Positions 7,689 to 15,469 of a stretch of DNA of 21,966 nucleotides are shown here, one piece after another. The position numbers were made by a program, and so were the translations under genes. Origin of the DNA: Bacillota bacterium (lineage in GTDB: Bacteria > Bacillota > Clostridia > Clostridiales > Clostridiaceae); contig JAEWQX010000043.1 of assembly GCA_023399035.1 (NCBI GenBank), forward strand, positions 1 through 21,966, given 5' to 3'. Positions within the stretch are counted from its first letter, which is position 1; every line of letters begins with the position of its first letter. The notes under the pieces are model-generated. The model was not told where the DNA came from. It made no database searches and saw only the letters and a program-made list of their open reading frames with translations.

Positions 7689-9353
7689 ATGAAAACAAGT
7701 AAAATCAAAAAGATTTGTTCTGTTGTATTAGCAGCCATGCTTGGAGTTTCAGTCTTAACAGGATGTGGATCTTCAAATGGAAGCGGCTCAGGATCAGCAG
7801 CAGGAACAAGCGCACAAGAAATAATATTTAACTTAGGAGCAGATGTAAAAACTTTAGATCCAGCTTTAAATCAGGCAGTAGATAGTGCAATATTAATTGT
7901 AAATATGTTTGAAGGTCTTTATAAGTTAGACGAAAATCAAAAAGCTATCCCAGGTATTGCAGAAAGCTGTGATGTATCAGATGATGGAACAGTTTATACA
8001 TTCCATTTAAGAAATGATGCAAAATGGACAAATGGGGACTCAGTTACTGCTGGTGATTTTGAATATGCGTGGAAGAGAGTAATGAATCCTGATACTGCTG
8101 CTGAATATGCATATCAAATGGAATATATCAAAGGTGCTAAAGAATATACAGCAGGAACAGGTTCAGTTGATGAAGTTGGTGTTAAAGCTATAAATGATAC
8201 AACATTAGAAGTAACATTAACTGCACCATGTGCTTATTTCTTAGAATTAACAGCATTCCCATGTTATTTTCCAGTAGAAAAAAAGACTGTTGAAGGAAAT
8301 GAACAATGGGCAAACAGTGCGGATACTTATGTAAGTAATGGTCCTTTCAAACTTACAGATTATAAAATTAAGGATCAGGTTGTACTAGAAAAGAATGATA
8401 CTTATTATGATAAAGATTCAGTAAAACTTGATAAAATTAATGCTAAAATGGTTGCTGATGAAACTTCAGCTTGGGCAAGCTACAAAGCAGGACAGTTTGA
8501 TATGGTTTATATAGTACCACAATCAGAAGTCCAGGCAGCTACAAAAGATGGAAGTGCTCAGGTTTTCCCATTCTTAAGCAATTATTACTTATCAATTAAC
8601 ATGACAGATAGCGTACAGGGGATTGATCCAGAAGCAGCTAAAGCTTTAAGCAATCCTAAAGTAAGACAGGCATTAAATCTTGCTATAGATAGAGATTCTT
8701 TAGTTGAAAATGTAACTAAGGGTGGACAAATTGCTGCACATAGCTTCGTTCCAACAGGTATCACAGGACCTGATGGAAAGGATTTTGCTTCGAAAGAATA
8801 CTTTGACTCAAAGGGTAATGTTGAAGAAGCTAAAAAATTATTAGCTGAAGCAGGATATCCAGATGGACAAGGTTTCCCATCAGTTGTACTTCTTTATAAT
8901 CCAGAAAAAGGTCATGGAACAGTAATGCAGGCAGTACAAGATATGTGGAAAACAAACTTAGGTATAGATGTACAGTTACAAAGCCAGGAATGGAAAGTAT
9001 TTATTGCAACAAGAAATGAAAAGAACTACGAAATTGCAAGAGATGGATGGGGAGCAGACTATGTTGATCCTATGACATTCTTAGATATGCTTCAGACTAC
9101 ATCTGGACAAAATAATTCGGGATATAGCAATCCAGAATATGACAAGATTATTGATGAAGCAAAAGCTGAACAGGATCCTTCAAAGAGATTTGAATTATTC
9201 AGACAAGCTGAAGATATATTAATGGAAGATATGCCAGTAATTCCATTATACTATGATACTCAGCCAATGGGAGTTAAAAACTACATCAAGGATCTTAACG
9301 TATCTCCACTTGGATTTATATACTTCGATAAAGCATATATTGAAGGTAAATAA
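7689..9353 (+). CDS. oppA: Oligopeptide-binding lipoprotein OppA
   Basis: This extracellular substrate-binding protein (SBP_bac_5 class, 554 residues) delivers peptides to OppBCDF. The N-terminus has a lipoprotein signal: positively charged MKTSKIKK, a hydrophobic core, and lipobox LTGC with Cys26 as the lipidated residue, followed by a flexible Gly/Ser linker. The family landmarks are LDPALNQ near the start of the mature part, VYTFHLRNDAKWTNGDSVTAGDF (written in two parts: VYTFHLRNDAKW and TNGDSVTAGDF), then VSNGPFKL and NPKVRQALNLAIDR. AATTGGAGGG lies ideally before the ATG. It is last in the operon and separated from oppF by about 340 bases, so extra expression from a separate promoter or a stabilised transcript is possible but not shown. 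Confidence 0.95.
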   Translation: MKTSKIKKICSVVLAAMLGVSVLTGCGSSNGSGSGSAAGTSAQEIIFNLGADVKTLDPALNQAVDSAILIVNMFEGLYKLDENQKAIPGIAESCDVSDDGTVYTFHLRNDAKWTNGDSVTAGDFEYAWKRVMNPDTAAEYAYQMEYIKGAKEYTAGTGSVDEVGVKAINDTTLEVTLTAPCAYFLELTAFPCYFPVEKKTVEGNEQWANSADTYVSNGPFKLTDYKIKDQVVLEKNDTYYDKDSVKLDKINAKMVADETSAWASYKAGQFDMVYIVPQSEVQAATKDGSAQVFPFLSNYYLSINMTDSVQGIDPEAAKALSNPKVRQALNLAIDRDSLVENVTKGGQIAAHSFVPTGITGPDGKDFASKEYFDSKGNVEEAKKLLAEAGYPDGQGFPSVVLLYNPEKGHGTVMQAVQDMWKTNLGIDVQLQSQEWKVFIATRNEKNYEIARDGWGADYVDPMTFLDMLQTTSGQNNSGYSNPEYDKIIDEAKAEQDPSKRFELFRQAEDILMEDMPVIPLYYDTQPMGVKNYIKDLNVSPLGFIYFDKAYIEGK

Positions 9354-9371
9354 GATTTTATAGGGCTATTG

Positions 9372-9410
9372 AAAATACCATGCATTCTAGAAATAGATGC
9401 ATGGTATTTT
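9372..9410 (+). terminator. Terminator after oppA
   Basis: AAAATACCATGCAT (9372-9385) pairs exactly with ATGCATGGTATTTT (9397-9410) around an 11-nt loop and runs into TTTT then AT-rich sequence. It closes the first opp operon. Confidence 0.85.
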
Positions 9411-9441
9411 TAAATAAAAATAGAAAAGTTTCAGAGTTATG

Positions 9442-9470
9442 TAGACATGATTTTATAAAATAAGTACAAT
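9442..9470 (+). promoter_or_regulatory. Sigma-A promoter of the HD/HD-GYP gene
   Basis: TAGACA (9442-9447), a 17-base spacer and TACAAT (9465-9470) each differ from consensus at one position. The predicted transcript begins near 9477, leaving about 70 nt before the proposed start at 9549. Confidence 0.6.
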
Positions 9471-9548
9471 AGTTATACCGACGGATAAGATTATCATAAA
9501 GAGGGTGTGTGGTGTCGTTTTAAAATCTGGTAGAAAGAGGGGATTTTT

Positions 9549-10811
9549 ATTAAAAATAATGATGCACATTTAACTTCATATCAGCTGATAAAAGTGTTGA
9601 GTAATGCAATTAATTCAATTGACATAAGATTTTTAGAACATGGTGACAGAGTAGCATATATAATGTTAAATCTGATGAGGGCATCGAAGAAATATACAGA
9701 TGAGCAAATGCTTAAAATATGCGTTATATCAATTTTTCATGATATAGGAGCATATAAGGTGGTTGAAAGGGACAAGCTACTTGATGCAGATATGGATTCT
9801 CCTATAAATCATGCAGTTTATGGAGCATTGTTTCTAAAGAATTTTTCGCCTTTATATGAGTATTATGATATAGTGATGACTCATCACTTTACGCTGGATT
9901 ATTATAGAAAAAAGAATATGGATATTATATCTGAGGAAGGACTATTACTTAGCTTTGCAGACTATATAGACAGAGTAAGTTTAGGCAGAAAAACTATTAA
10001 TGATGAAAAGATTAAAAAATATTATCTGGAAGAACATCTGAAGCTAGCAAGAAAAGCGGAAGAAATGTATAATTTTGTGGATAAATTATCTGATGGAAGA
10101 TATGTTCAGGAACTTGAAGAGTTTTTTTGTGGTAGATTTGTAAATAAAGAAAAAGTTATGAATTACAGCAAAATGCTTGCTTATGCTATTGATTTCAGGA
10201 GCGAATCAACTATGATTCATACTATAACAGTTGAAGCTATAAGTGAACAACTGGCAAGGTTATGCAATATTTCTGATGAAAGAATTTCTCTTATTAAGAT
10301 ATGTGCTGTTCTTCATGATATTGGGAAAATATCAATACCTGTTGAAATTTTAGAAAAACCAGGTAAGCTTACTGATAAAGAATTTGAAATAATGAAAAAT
10401 CATTCAAAAGTCGGTTATGATATTTTGAGCGAACTTAACATGAACGAAATAAGAGACATAGCAACACTTCACCATGAGAAAATTGATGGCAGCGGTTATC
10501 CATTTGGTTTAAAAGGTGATGAAATTACGAGGGAAATGAGAATAGTGTGCATTGCAGATATAGTAAGCGCATTAGTTGGAAATAGAAGCTATAAAGAAGC
10601 ATTCAGCAAGGAAAAGATAATATACATATTAGATGAAATGGTTCGTAATAATAAAATTGATAAAGATATAACGGATTTATTTATAGAAAATTATGATTAT
10701 ATAATTGAAGAAGCAATGAAGCAGTGCAGGCACATAATGGACAAATACTTAAATATAAAAAAGGAATATAATTGTTTGGTAAAAGATACATATGATGACA
10801 TATCTTTCTAA
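9549..10811 (+). CDS. Tandem HD / HD-GYP domain phosphohydrolase, candidate cyclic-di-GMP phosphodiesterase
   Basis: Numbered from the ATT at 9549 (420 residues), an N-terminal HD domain has HGDR, then FHDIG (His64-Asp65) and MTHHF. A second, complete HD-GYP domain follows: HT near 224, LHDIGK (His256-Asp257), NHSKVGYDIL, HHEKIDGSGYP (about 308-318) and IADIVSALVGNRSY. HD-GYP proteins hydrolyse cyclic dinucleotides, usually c-di-GMP, with a bi- or trinuclear metal centre. There is no receiver or membrane segment. Start choice: the first usual codon in frame is GTG at 9594, but no ribosome binding site precedes it, whereas AAAGAGGGG (9534-9542) sits 6 bases before ATT at 9549 and the 15 codons between read as normal protein (KNNDAHLTSYQLIK). 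The gene is flanked by terminators, hence monocistronic. The substrate is inferred. Confidence 0.85.
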   Translation: MKNNDAHLTSYQLIKVLSNAINSIDIRFLEHGDRVAYIMLNLMRASKKYTDEQMLKICVISIFHDIGAYKVVERDKLLDADMDSPINHAVYGALFLKNFSPLYEYYDIVMTHHFTLDYYRKKNMDIISEEGLLLSFADYIDRVSLGRKTINDEKIKKYYLEEHLKLARKAEEMYNFVDKLSDGRYVQELEEFFCGRFVNKEKVMNYSKMLAYAIDFRSESTMIHTITVEAISEQLARLCNISDERISLIKICAVLHDIGKISIPVEILEKPGKLTDKEFEIMKNHSKVGYDILSELNMNEIRDIATLHHEKIDGSGYPFGLKGDEITREMRIVCIADIVSALVGNRSYKEAFSKEKIIYILDEMVRNNKIDKDITDLFIENYDYIIEEAMKQCRHIMDKYLNIKKEYNCLVKDTYDDISF

Positions 10812-10819
10812 ATAAATAG

Positions 10820-10857
10820 TAATACTTGTGGTTTTAAACGTACAAGTATTATTTTTT
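10820..10857 (+). terminator. Terminator after the HD-GYP gene
   Basis: TAATACTTGT (10820-10829) pairs with ACAAGTATTA (10842-10851) across a 12-nt loop, followed immediately by a run of T residues. Confidence 0.8.
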
Positions 10858-10903
10858 ATGGTTATATTGATATAATAATAATAATAAAAGAGTAAGAAGA
10901 TGG

Positions 10904-10932
10904 TTGACATATTAAAGAAATTTATCTATTAT
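10904..10932 (+). promoter_or_regulatory. Sigma-A promoter of the M14 aspartoacylase-family gene
   Basis: TTGACA (10904-10909), exactly 17 bases, then TATTAT (10927-10932). Transcription should start near 10939, about 50 nt before the ATG at 10991. Confidence 0.7.
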
Positions 10933-10990
10933 AGTGATAATACATATCAGTTGAATATTATTTGCGATAAAAAGACTAAAGAGGTAAAAA

Positions 10991-11944
10991 ATGAAAAAGG
11001 ACTTTTCAATTTGTGGATTAACTATAGAAGAATGTAGCAAAGTACAAGATTTTGTGAAGATTTTAGATACTGAGACAAGTATGCCTGTTACATTGATAAA
11101 TGGTAAAAATGAAGGTAAGACTGTGCTTATAACAGCAGGAATACATGGTAGCGAGTATCCATGTATAAGAACAGCAATAGAACTTGCAAAGGAAATTCAG
11201 CCGGAACAGGTTAATGGGCAGATAATAATAGTTCACCCAGTAAATACGCAGGGGTTTTCGGCTAAGTGTGCTGGAATTGTTCCAGAAGATAAAAAGAATC
11301 TCAACAGGGTATTTCCAGGGAATCAAAAAGGTACAATTAGTGATAAAATTGCATATGTCATAACACATGAATTTCAGGACAAGTCAGATTTTTATTTTGA
11401 CATGCATGGAGGAGATCTTTATGAAGAACTTCATCCATATATTTATTACCCAGGTGCATGTGAAGAGGAAATAAGCCATAAGTCAAAAGAAATTGCAGGA
11501 ATATTTAATGTTGATTATATGGTAAAATCATCTGCAACTACAGGTGCATATAATTCTGCAGCAATAAGAGGAATTCCAGGAGTTCTCATCGAGCGTGGAG
11601 GAAGTGGTTTTTGCAGAAGAGAAGATGTAAATAAATATAAGGACGATATGATGAATGCATTAAAAACGTTTGGCGTATTGCAAGGAGAAACAGTAAAACC
11701 TGAAAAAGCTCCAATTGAAATAAGTAATGTAAAATATATTGATTCATCTAAGAATGGATGCCTTGAAATCTTTGTACATGCAGGAGAAAAGATAAAAAAA
11801 GGTGATATGCTTTATACAATTACAGATTTGTTTGGAAACGTAATTGATACATATTCTGCAGAATTTGACGGAGTAGTTCTTTATAACACGGTATCACTAT
11901 CCATAAATCAAGGAGAATCTATAATAGCTTATGGAGAGCTTTAA
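10991..11944 (+). CDS. M14-type succinylglutamate desuccinylase / aspartoacylase family zinc hydrolase
   Basis: This 317-residue protein has the metallo-hydrolase pattern of the AstE/AspA branch of the M14 carboxypeptidases: GIHGSEYP with zinc ligands His52 and Glu55, VHPVN, NLNRVFPG with Arg106 for the substrate carboxylate, DMHGGD with the third ligand His139, and LIERGG with Glu201 as likely general base. A beta-rich C-terminal part (about 230-317) contains HAGEKIKKGD. The family removes acyl groups from amino acids or cleaves small amide bonds. No signal peptide is seen, so it is cytoplasmic. AAAGAGG precedes the ATG. It has its own promoter and terminator but lies directly before a nickel/peptide-class importer in the same direction, which suggests, without proving, that it acts on the imported compound. 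The exact substrate is unknown. Confidence 0.85.
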   Translation: MKKDFSICGLTIEECSKVQDFVKILDTETSMPVTLINGKNEGKTVLITAGIHGSEYPCIRTAIELAKEIQPEQVNGQIIIVHPVNTQGFSAKCAGIVPEDKKNLNRVFPGNQKGTISDKIAYVITHEFQDKSDFYFDMHGGDLYEELHPYIYYPGACEEEISHKSKEIAGIFNVDYMVKSSATTGAYNSAAIRGIPGVLIERGGSGFCRREDVNKYKDDMMNALKTFGVLQGETVKPEKAPIEISNVKYIDSSKNGCLEIFVHAGEKIKKGDMLYTITDLFGNVIDTYSAEFDGVVLYNTVSLSINQGESIIAYGEL

Positions 11945-11959
11945 TATATTCAGGATTTT

Positions 11960-12052
11960 AATGAACATAATTAGAAGTAAAAAATAAAATAATAATATAC
12001 AAAAAAATCGTTAACCTAATGTAGGTTTACGATTTTTTATTTTATGTTCATT
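11960..12052 (+). terminator. Terminator with an outer, second pair of arms
   Basis: The inner hairpin AAAAAATCGTTAACCT (12002-12017) / AGGTTTACGATTTTTT (12023-12038) has one T-T mismatch and a 5-nt loop and is followed by T-rich sequence. An outer pair, AATGAACATAA (11960-11970) and TTATGTTCATT (12042-12052), is also exactly complementary. The outer right arm runs into the -35 element of the next operon. Confidence 0.75.
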
Positions 12053-12079
12053 GACATAATGAGGGGGATTATTTATACT
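12051..12079 (+). promoter_or_regulatory. Sigma-A promoter of the second importer operon
   Basis: TTGACA (12051-12056), 17 bases, TATACT (12074-12079). The start of transcription would be near 12086, placing the proposed translation start at 12138 about 50 nt downstream. The -35 shares two bases with the preceding terminator structure. Confidence 0.7.
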
Positions 12080-12137
12080 ATAAAAGAAAATGCAAACCAT
12101 TTGCAATTAATACTTAAGATGAAATGAGTGGATAGAT

Positions 12138-13073
12138 ATAGGAAAGTTTATAATAAAAAGAAGTTTAAGGACTGTATTAATAATCATAATAGTATCATTT
12201 TTATCATTCTGCATGATGTATTTATCACCCAGCGATCCGGCTGAAATGATGCTTAACAGTCAGGGAATACCAGTCAGTGAAGAAGTTTTAGAGACAACTA
12301 GAGAGGAATTAGGACTCAACAAGCCCTTTGTAGAACAGTATATTGACTGGGTCTCCAATATGCTTAAGGGAGATATGGGGACGTCATATTCAACCAAAAG
12401 AAGCGTAGCATTAGAGCTTAAAGAGCACATGCCATATACAGCTGTACTTGCTTTATTTTCTATGGTGCTTACGCTTGCAGTTTCAATACCGCTTGGAATA
12501 ATATGTGCACTGAAAAAGAATACTTTTACGGATTATATAATCAGGACATGCACTTTTGTAGGAAATTCTGTTCCAGGATTTTTTGCAGGGCTGATATTGT
12601 TATTTATATTTGCACTAAAATTGAGAATGCTTCCGGTTTTAAGTGAAAGTGGAATCAAGAGTGTGATACTGCCATCAGCAACCCTTGCTATATCTATGTC
12701 AAGCAGATATATTAGGCAGATAAGAGGAGTGGTCATTGATGAATTGGAAAAAGATTATGTTAAGGGTGCATACTCAAGGGGGATACCGCAGTGGAAGATA
12801 ATATATAATCATGTTTTTAAAAACATTATGATTACAGTAATCACTTTAAGCGGTCTTTCATTAGGTTCACTCTTAGGAGGATCAGCTATTGTTGAAAATA
12901 TATTCGTATGGCCGGGACTTGGAAGCCTGGCGCTTAATGCGGTAAAAGTCAGGGATTATCCTCTTATTCAGGGCTACGTAATACTGACATCATTAATTTT
13001 TATAATGATTAATTTGATAGTAGATCTTTTATATGGGTTCCTAGATCCAAGAACCATCAAAAACAGGAGATAA
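12138..13073 (+). CDS. Nickel/peptide-class ABC transporter permease (OppB/NikB type)
   Basis: The first permease of the second importer. From ATA at 12138 it is 311 residues and begins IGKFIIKRSLRTVLIIIIVS, which lines up with the start of the OppB at 3471 (IGKRLVASLL) and supplies the first transmembrane helix. The first conventional start in frame is ATG at 12213 (286 residues), which would cut that helix; the in-frame stop upstream is at 12120-12122. GAGTGG (12126-12131) lies 6 bases before the ATA. The rest is typical: KPFVEQYIDWVSNMLKGDMG, an EAA loop (GAYSRGIPQWKIIYNHVFKN) and the C-terminal FLDPRTIKNRR. Possible readings are a rare start codon, a recent ATG-to-ATA mutation, a sequencing error, or a shortened protein. 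Confidence 0.88.
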   Translation: MGKFIIKRSLRTVLIIIIVSFLSFCMMYLSPSDPAEMMLNSQGIPVSEEVLETTREELGLNKPFVEQYIDWVSNMLKGDMGTSYSTKRSVALELKEHMPYTAVLALFSMVLTLAVSIPLGIICALKKNTFTDYIIRTCTFVGNSVPGFFAGLILLFIFALKLRMLPVLSESGIKSVILPSATLAISMSSRYIRQIRGVVIDELEKDYVKGAYSRGIPQWKIIYNHVFKNIMITVITLSGLSLGSLLGGSAIVENIFVWPGLGSLALNAVKVRDYPLIQGYVILTSLIFIMINLIVDLLYGFLDPRTIKNRR

Positions 13074-13077
13074 AATT

Positions 13078-13914
13078 ATGATTTTAAAAGATAAAATAAA
13101 AAGTGCAGATTTAAGATTTAAGATAATAATATTTCTTATAATGCTGATAGCAGCAGCTGGAATTTTAGCTCCAGTAATAGCGCCCTTTGATCCTTATAGT
13201 ACTGATTTATTAAATACTCTCAAACCTCCCTGCAGAGAGTTCATATTTGGTACAGATTCACTGGGAAGGTGTATTTTTTCACGTGTGTTATATGGAATAT
13301 CAAATTCTATCTTTTCTGCTTTGACGGTAGTTATAGCTACATTTTCTTTTGGAACTGTAGTTGGAGTCATAAGCGGATTTTATGGCGGATTATTAGACGA
13401 AATAATAATGGCAGTTGTAGATGTCTTTTTATCCTTTCCAGGAATGATAATTGCAGTAGCTGTTGCAGGAATTCTGGGAGGAGGATTGAAAAATGCAATG
13501 ATTGCCATAGGGCTTATTTCATGGACAAAATATGCAAGGCTTGCAAGAAGTGAAGTCATGTCAATAAGCAGTGAAATATTTATACTGGCAGCTAGACTGA
13601 GCGGTAACACAAATTTAAGCATTATTATAAAGCACATAATACCCAATATTATAGGTGCGCTAATCATAACAGCATCAGCAGATATTGGTGTTATGATCAT
13701 GGAACTTGCGGGATTATCATTTTTAGGATTAAGTTCTCCACTGCCAACACCTGAATGGGGTTCAATGATGAATGAAGGAAAGAGCATGCTTCAGTCTGCA
13801 CCCTGGATTACATTGTTCCCTGGGATGGCAGTACTTATAGTTGTAGTGTTATTTAATCTTTTAGGGGATACAATATGTGAGTTATTTGGAAATGGACAGA
13901 GGAGAAAAATGTGA
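13078..13914 (+). CDS. Nickel/peptide-class ABC transporter permease (OppC/NikC type)
   Basis: The second permease has 278 residues. A short N-terminus precedes the first transmembrane helix (about 15-35), then FDPYSTDLLNTLKPP and FIFGTDSLGRCIFSRV, the OppC/NikC signature; the usual Asp after GR is Cys here. Later come the EAA-type segment (AARLSGNTNLSIIIKHIIPN) and the C-terminal GDTICELFG. It is shorter than the OppC at 4409, mostly because it lacks that protein's long charged N-terminus, which is more like NikC/DppC. CAGGAG precedes the ATG, 4 bases after the previous stop. Its own stop overlaps the next start. Confidence 0.9.
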   Translation: MILKDKIKSADLRFKIIIFLIMLIAAAGILAPVIAPFDPYSTDLLNTLKPPCREFIFGTDSLGRCIFSRVLYGISNSIFSALTVVIATFSFGTVVGVISGFYGGLLDEIIMAVVDVFLSFPGMIIAVAVAGILGGGLKNAMIAIGLISWTKYARLARSEVMSISSEIFILAARLSGNTNLSIIIKHIIPNIIGALIITASADIGVMIMELAGLSFLGLSSPLPTPEWGSMMNEGKSMLQSAPWITLFPGMAVLIVVVLFNLLGDTICELFGNGQRRKM

Positions 13915-15446
13915 TGAATATTCGAAAAAATATATTTTTTATAATTAGTCTTGTTTTATCAGCTGTTATGCTTCTTTCAGGATGTGCAGAGTATTCATGG
14001 GAAAGCAGTGATGAACTTGTTTTTGGAACCACATTATCTACGAAAAGTCTTGATCCTGCAAAGGATTATAGTGGCTGGTTTACTGTGAGGTATGGTATAG
14101 GAGAAACCTTATTCAAGCTTGATGATTATATGAATGTCATACCTAATCTTGCAGAAGGATATGAAAATATAGATGATGAAACATGGAAGATAAAAATAAG
14201 GGAAGATGTAACTTTTCAAAATGGTGAACCTATGACTCCAGATAAAGTTAAAAGTTCTTTGGAAAGAACTTCAGAGTTAAGTCAGAGAGCTGATGATACT
14301 CTTAAGATAGAATATATAGCTACTGATAACTGGAACCTTATAATTAAAACAAGAGAACCTAATCCTACTTTGGTAAATGATTTATGTGATCCTTTTGCTT
14401 CAATTATAGATGTAGATGGAACAGAGGATTTTGATAATAACCCTGTGGGAACAGGACCTTTTAAAATGAAAGAATTCAATCCAATAAAATCAAGCTACTT
14501 AGAAAAATACGATTATTACTGGCAGGGAGAGCCTGAACTTGATAAAGTGAAAATAATACAGGTATCTGATGCAGATACTCTTACAATGGCTCTTCAGACT
14601 GGTGAAATTGATGTGGCTCAAGGAATACCATATTCATCTGTAAACCTCTTTGAAGATAATCCATTATACAAAATAAGCAGCGTTAATACATCTCGTGTCA
14701 TATTGATGTACTACAATTATACTAATGTATTACTTAAGGATAAAAGCTTAAGAAAAGCAGTCAATATGGCTATTAATAAAGAGGAATACGCTTCAGTTCT
14801 TTTAGAAGGTTCAGCATCTGCAGCGGAAGGCCCATTTCCAGAAGGAATGTCCTGTGGAGGAGATAGTGTTCATGCAGCAGACTATAACGTATCTGAAGCT
14901 AAACAAGTTTTGAAGGATGCAGGATATGAAGATACAGATAATGACGGCATATTAGAAAAGGATGGACAGAAGCTTGAGTTTAAAATTGTCACATATTCAT
15001 CGAGAGCAGAGCTTCCAATAATAGCACAGGCTATTCAAAGCGATCTTAAAGATGTAGGAATAAATGCTTCAGTGGAAATAAGCGATAATATAATGGATAT
15101 ATTAAAGAATGGAAAGTTTGACATAGCACTGTATTCTAATGTAACAGCTGCAACAGGGGATCCATATGCATATCTCAATAACCTTATGAGAAACGAAGGT
15201 GCTTCAAATTATGGAGGATATGATAGTAAGGAAGCGGAAGAATTCTTAAAAATGATGGAAGGCGAATTTGAAAAAGATGTGAGAGATGACCTTGCAGTAA
15301 ATATAGTTCAGGAAAGTCTTAATGATGAAGGATTTAATTTCATAGCTAATTTAAGAATGAACTTTATTATGAAGAGCAATATAGTTAATTTTGATATTCA
15401 TGGCACGGATTACTATCAGTTTAACTGGAAGACAGATATTAAGTAG
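13914..15446 (+). CDS. Substrate-binding lipoprotein of the second importer (NikA/CntA-like SBP_bac_5)
   Basis: This 510-residue extracellular lipoprotein has a signal peptide with lipobox LSGC (Cys24). The ATG at 13914 shares its A with the permease stop TGA; a GTG one codon earlier (13911) is an alternative start under the same GAGGAG. The mature part has STKSLDPAKDYSGW, VRYGIGETLFKLDD, DETWKIKIREDVTFQNGEPM, NPVGTGPFKMKEF and LRKAVNMAINKEEY, the order of SBP_bac_5 domains. The RYGIGETL segment is more like NikA and the opine-metallophore binder CntA than like classical OppA, so the ligand may be a metal chelate or a short peptide. That preference comes from memory of the families, not from a search. 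Confidence 0.88.
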   Translation: MNIRKNIFFIISLVLSAVMLLSGCAEYSWESSDELVFGTTLSTKSLDPAKDYSGWFTVRYGIGETLFKLDDYMNVIPNLAEGYENIDDETWKIKIREDVTFQNGEPMTPDKVKSSLERTSELSQRADDTLKIEYIATDNWNLIIKTREPNPTLVNDLCDPFASIIDVDGTEDFDNNPVGTGPFKMKEFNPIKSSYLEKYDYYWQGEPELDKVKIIQVSDADTLTMALQTGEIDVAQGIPYSSVNLFEDNPLYKISSVNTSRVILMYYNYTNVLLKDKSLRKAVNMAINKEEYASVLLEGSASAAEGPFPEGMSCGGDSVHAADYNVSEAKQVLKDAGYEDTDNDGILEKDGQKLEFKIVTYSSRAELPIIAQAIQSDLKDVGINASVEISDNIMDILKNGKFDIALYSNVTAATGDPYAYLNNLMRNEGASNYGGYDSKEAEEFLKMMEGEFEKDVRDDLAVNIVQESLNDEGFNFIANLRMNFIMKSNIVNFDIHGTDYYQFNWKTDIK

Positions 15447-15469
15447 TATAGGTGATTTGGGAGAAATAT

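Noticed and set aside
13380..13787. Minus-strand 135-codon frame opposite the second OppC-type permease
   Set aside because: It is antisense to a clear transporter gene; hydrophobic content mirrors the permease codons.
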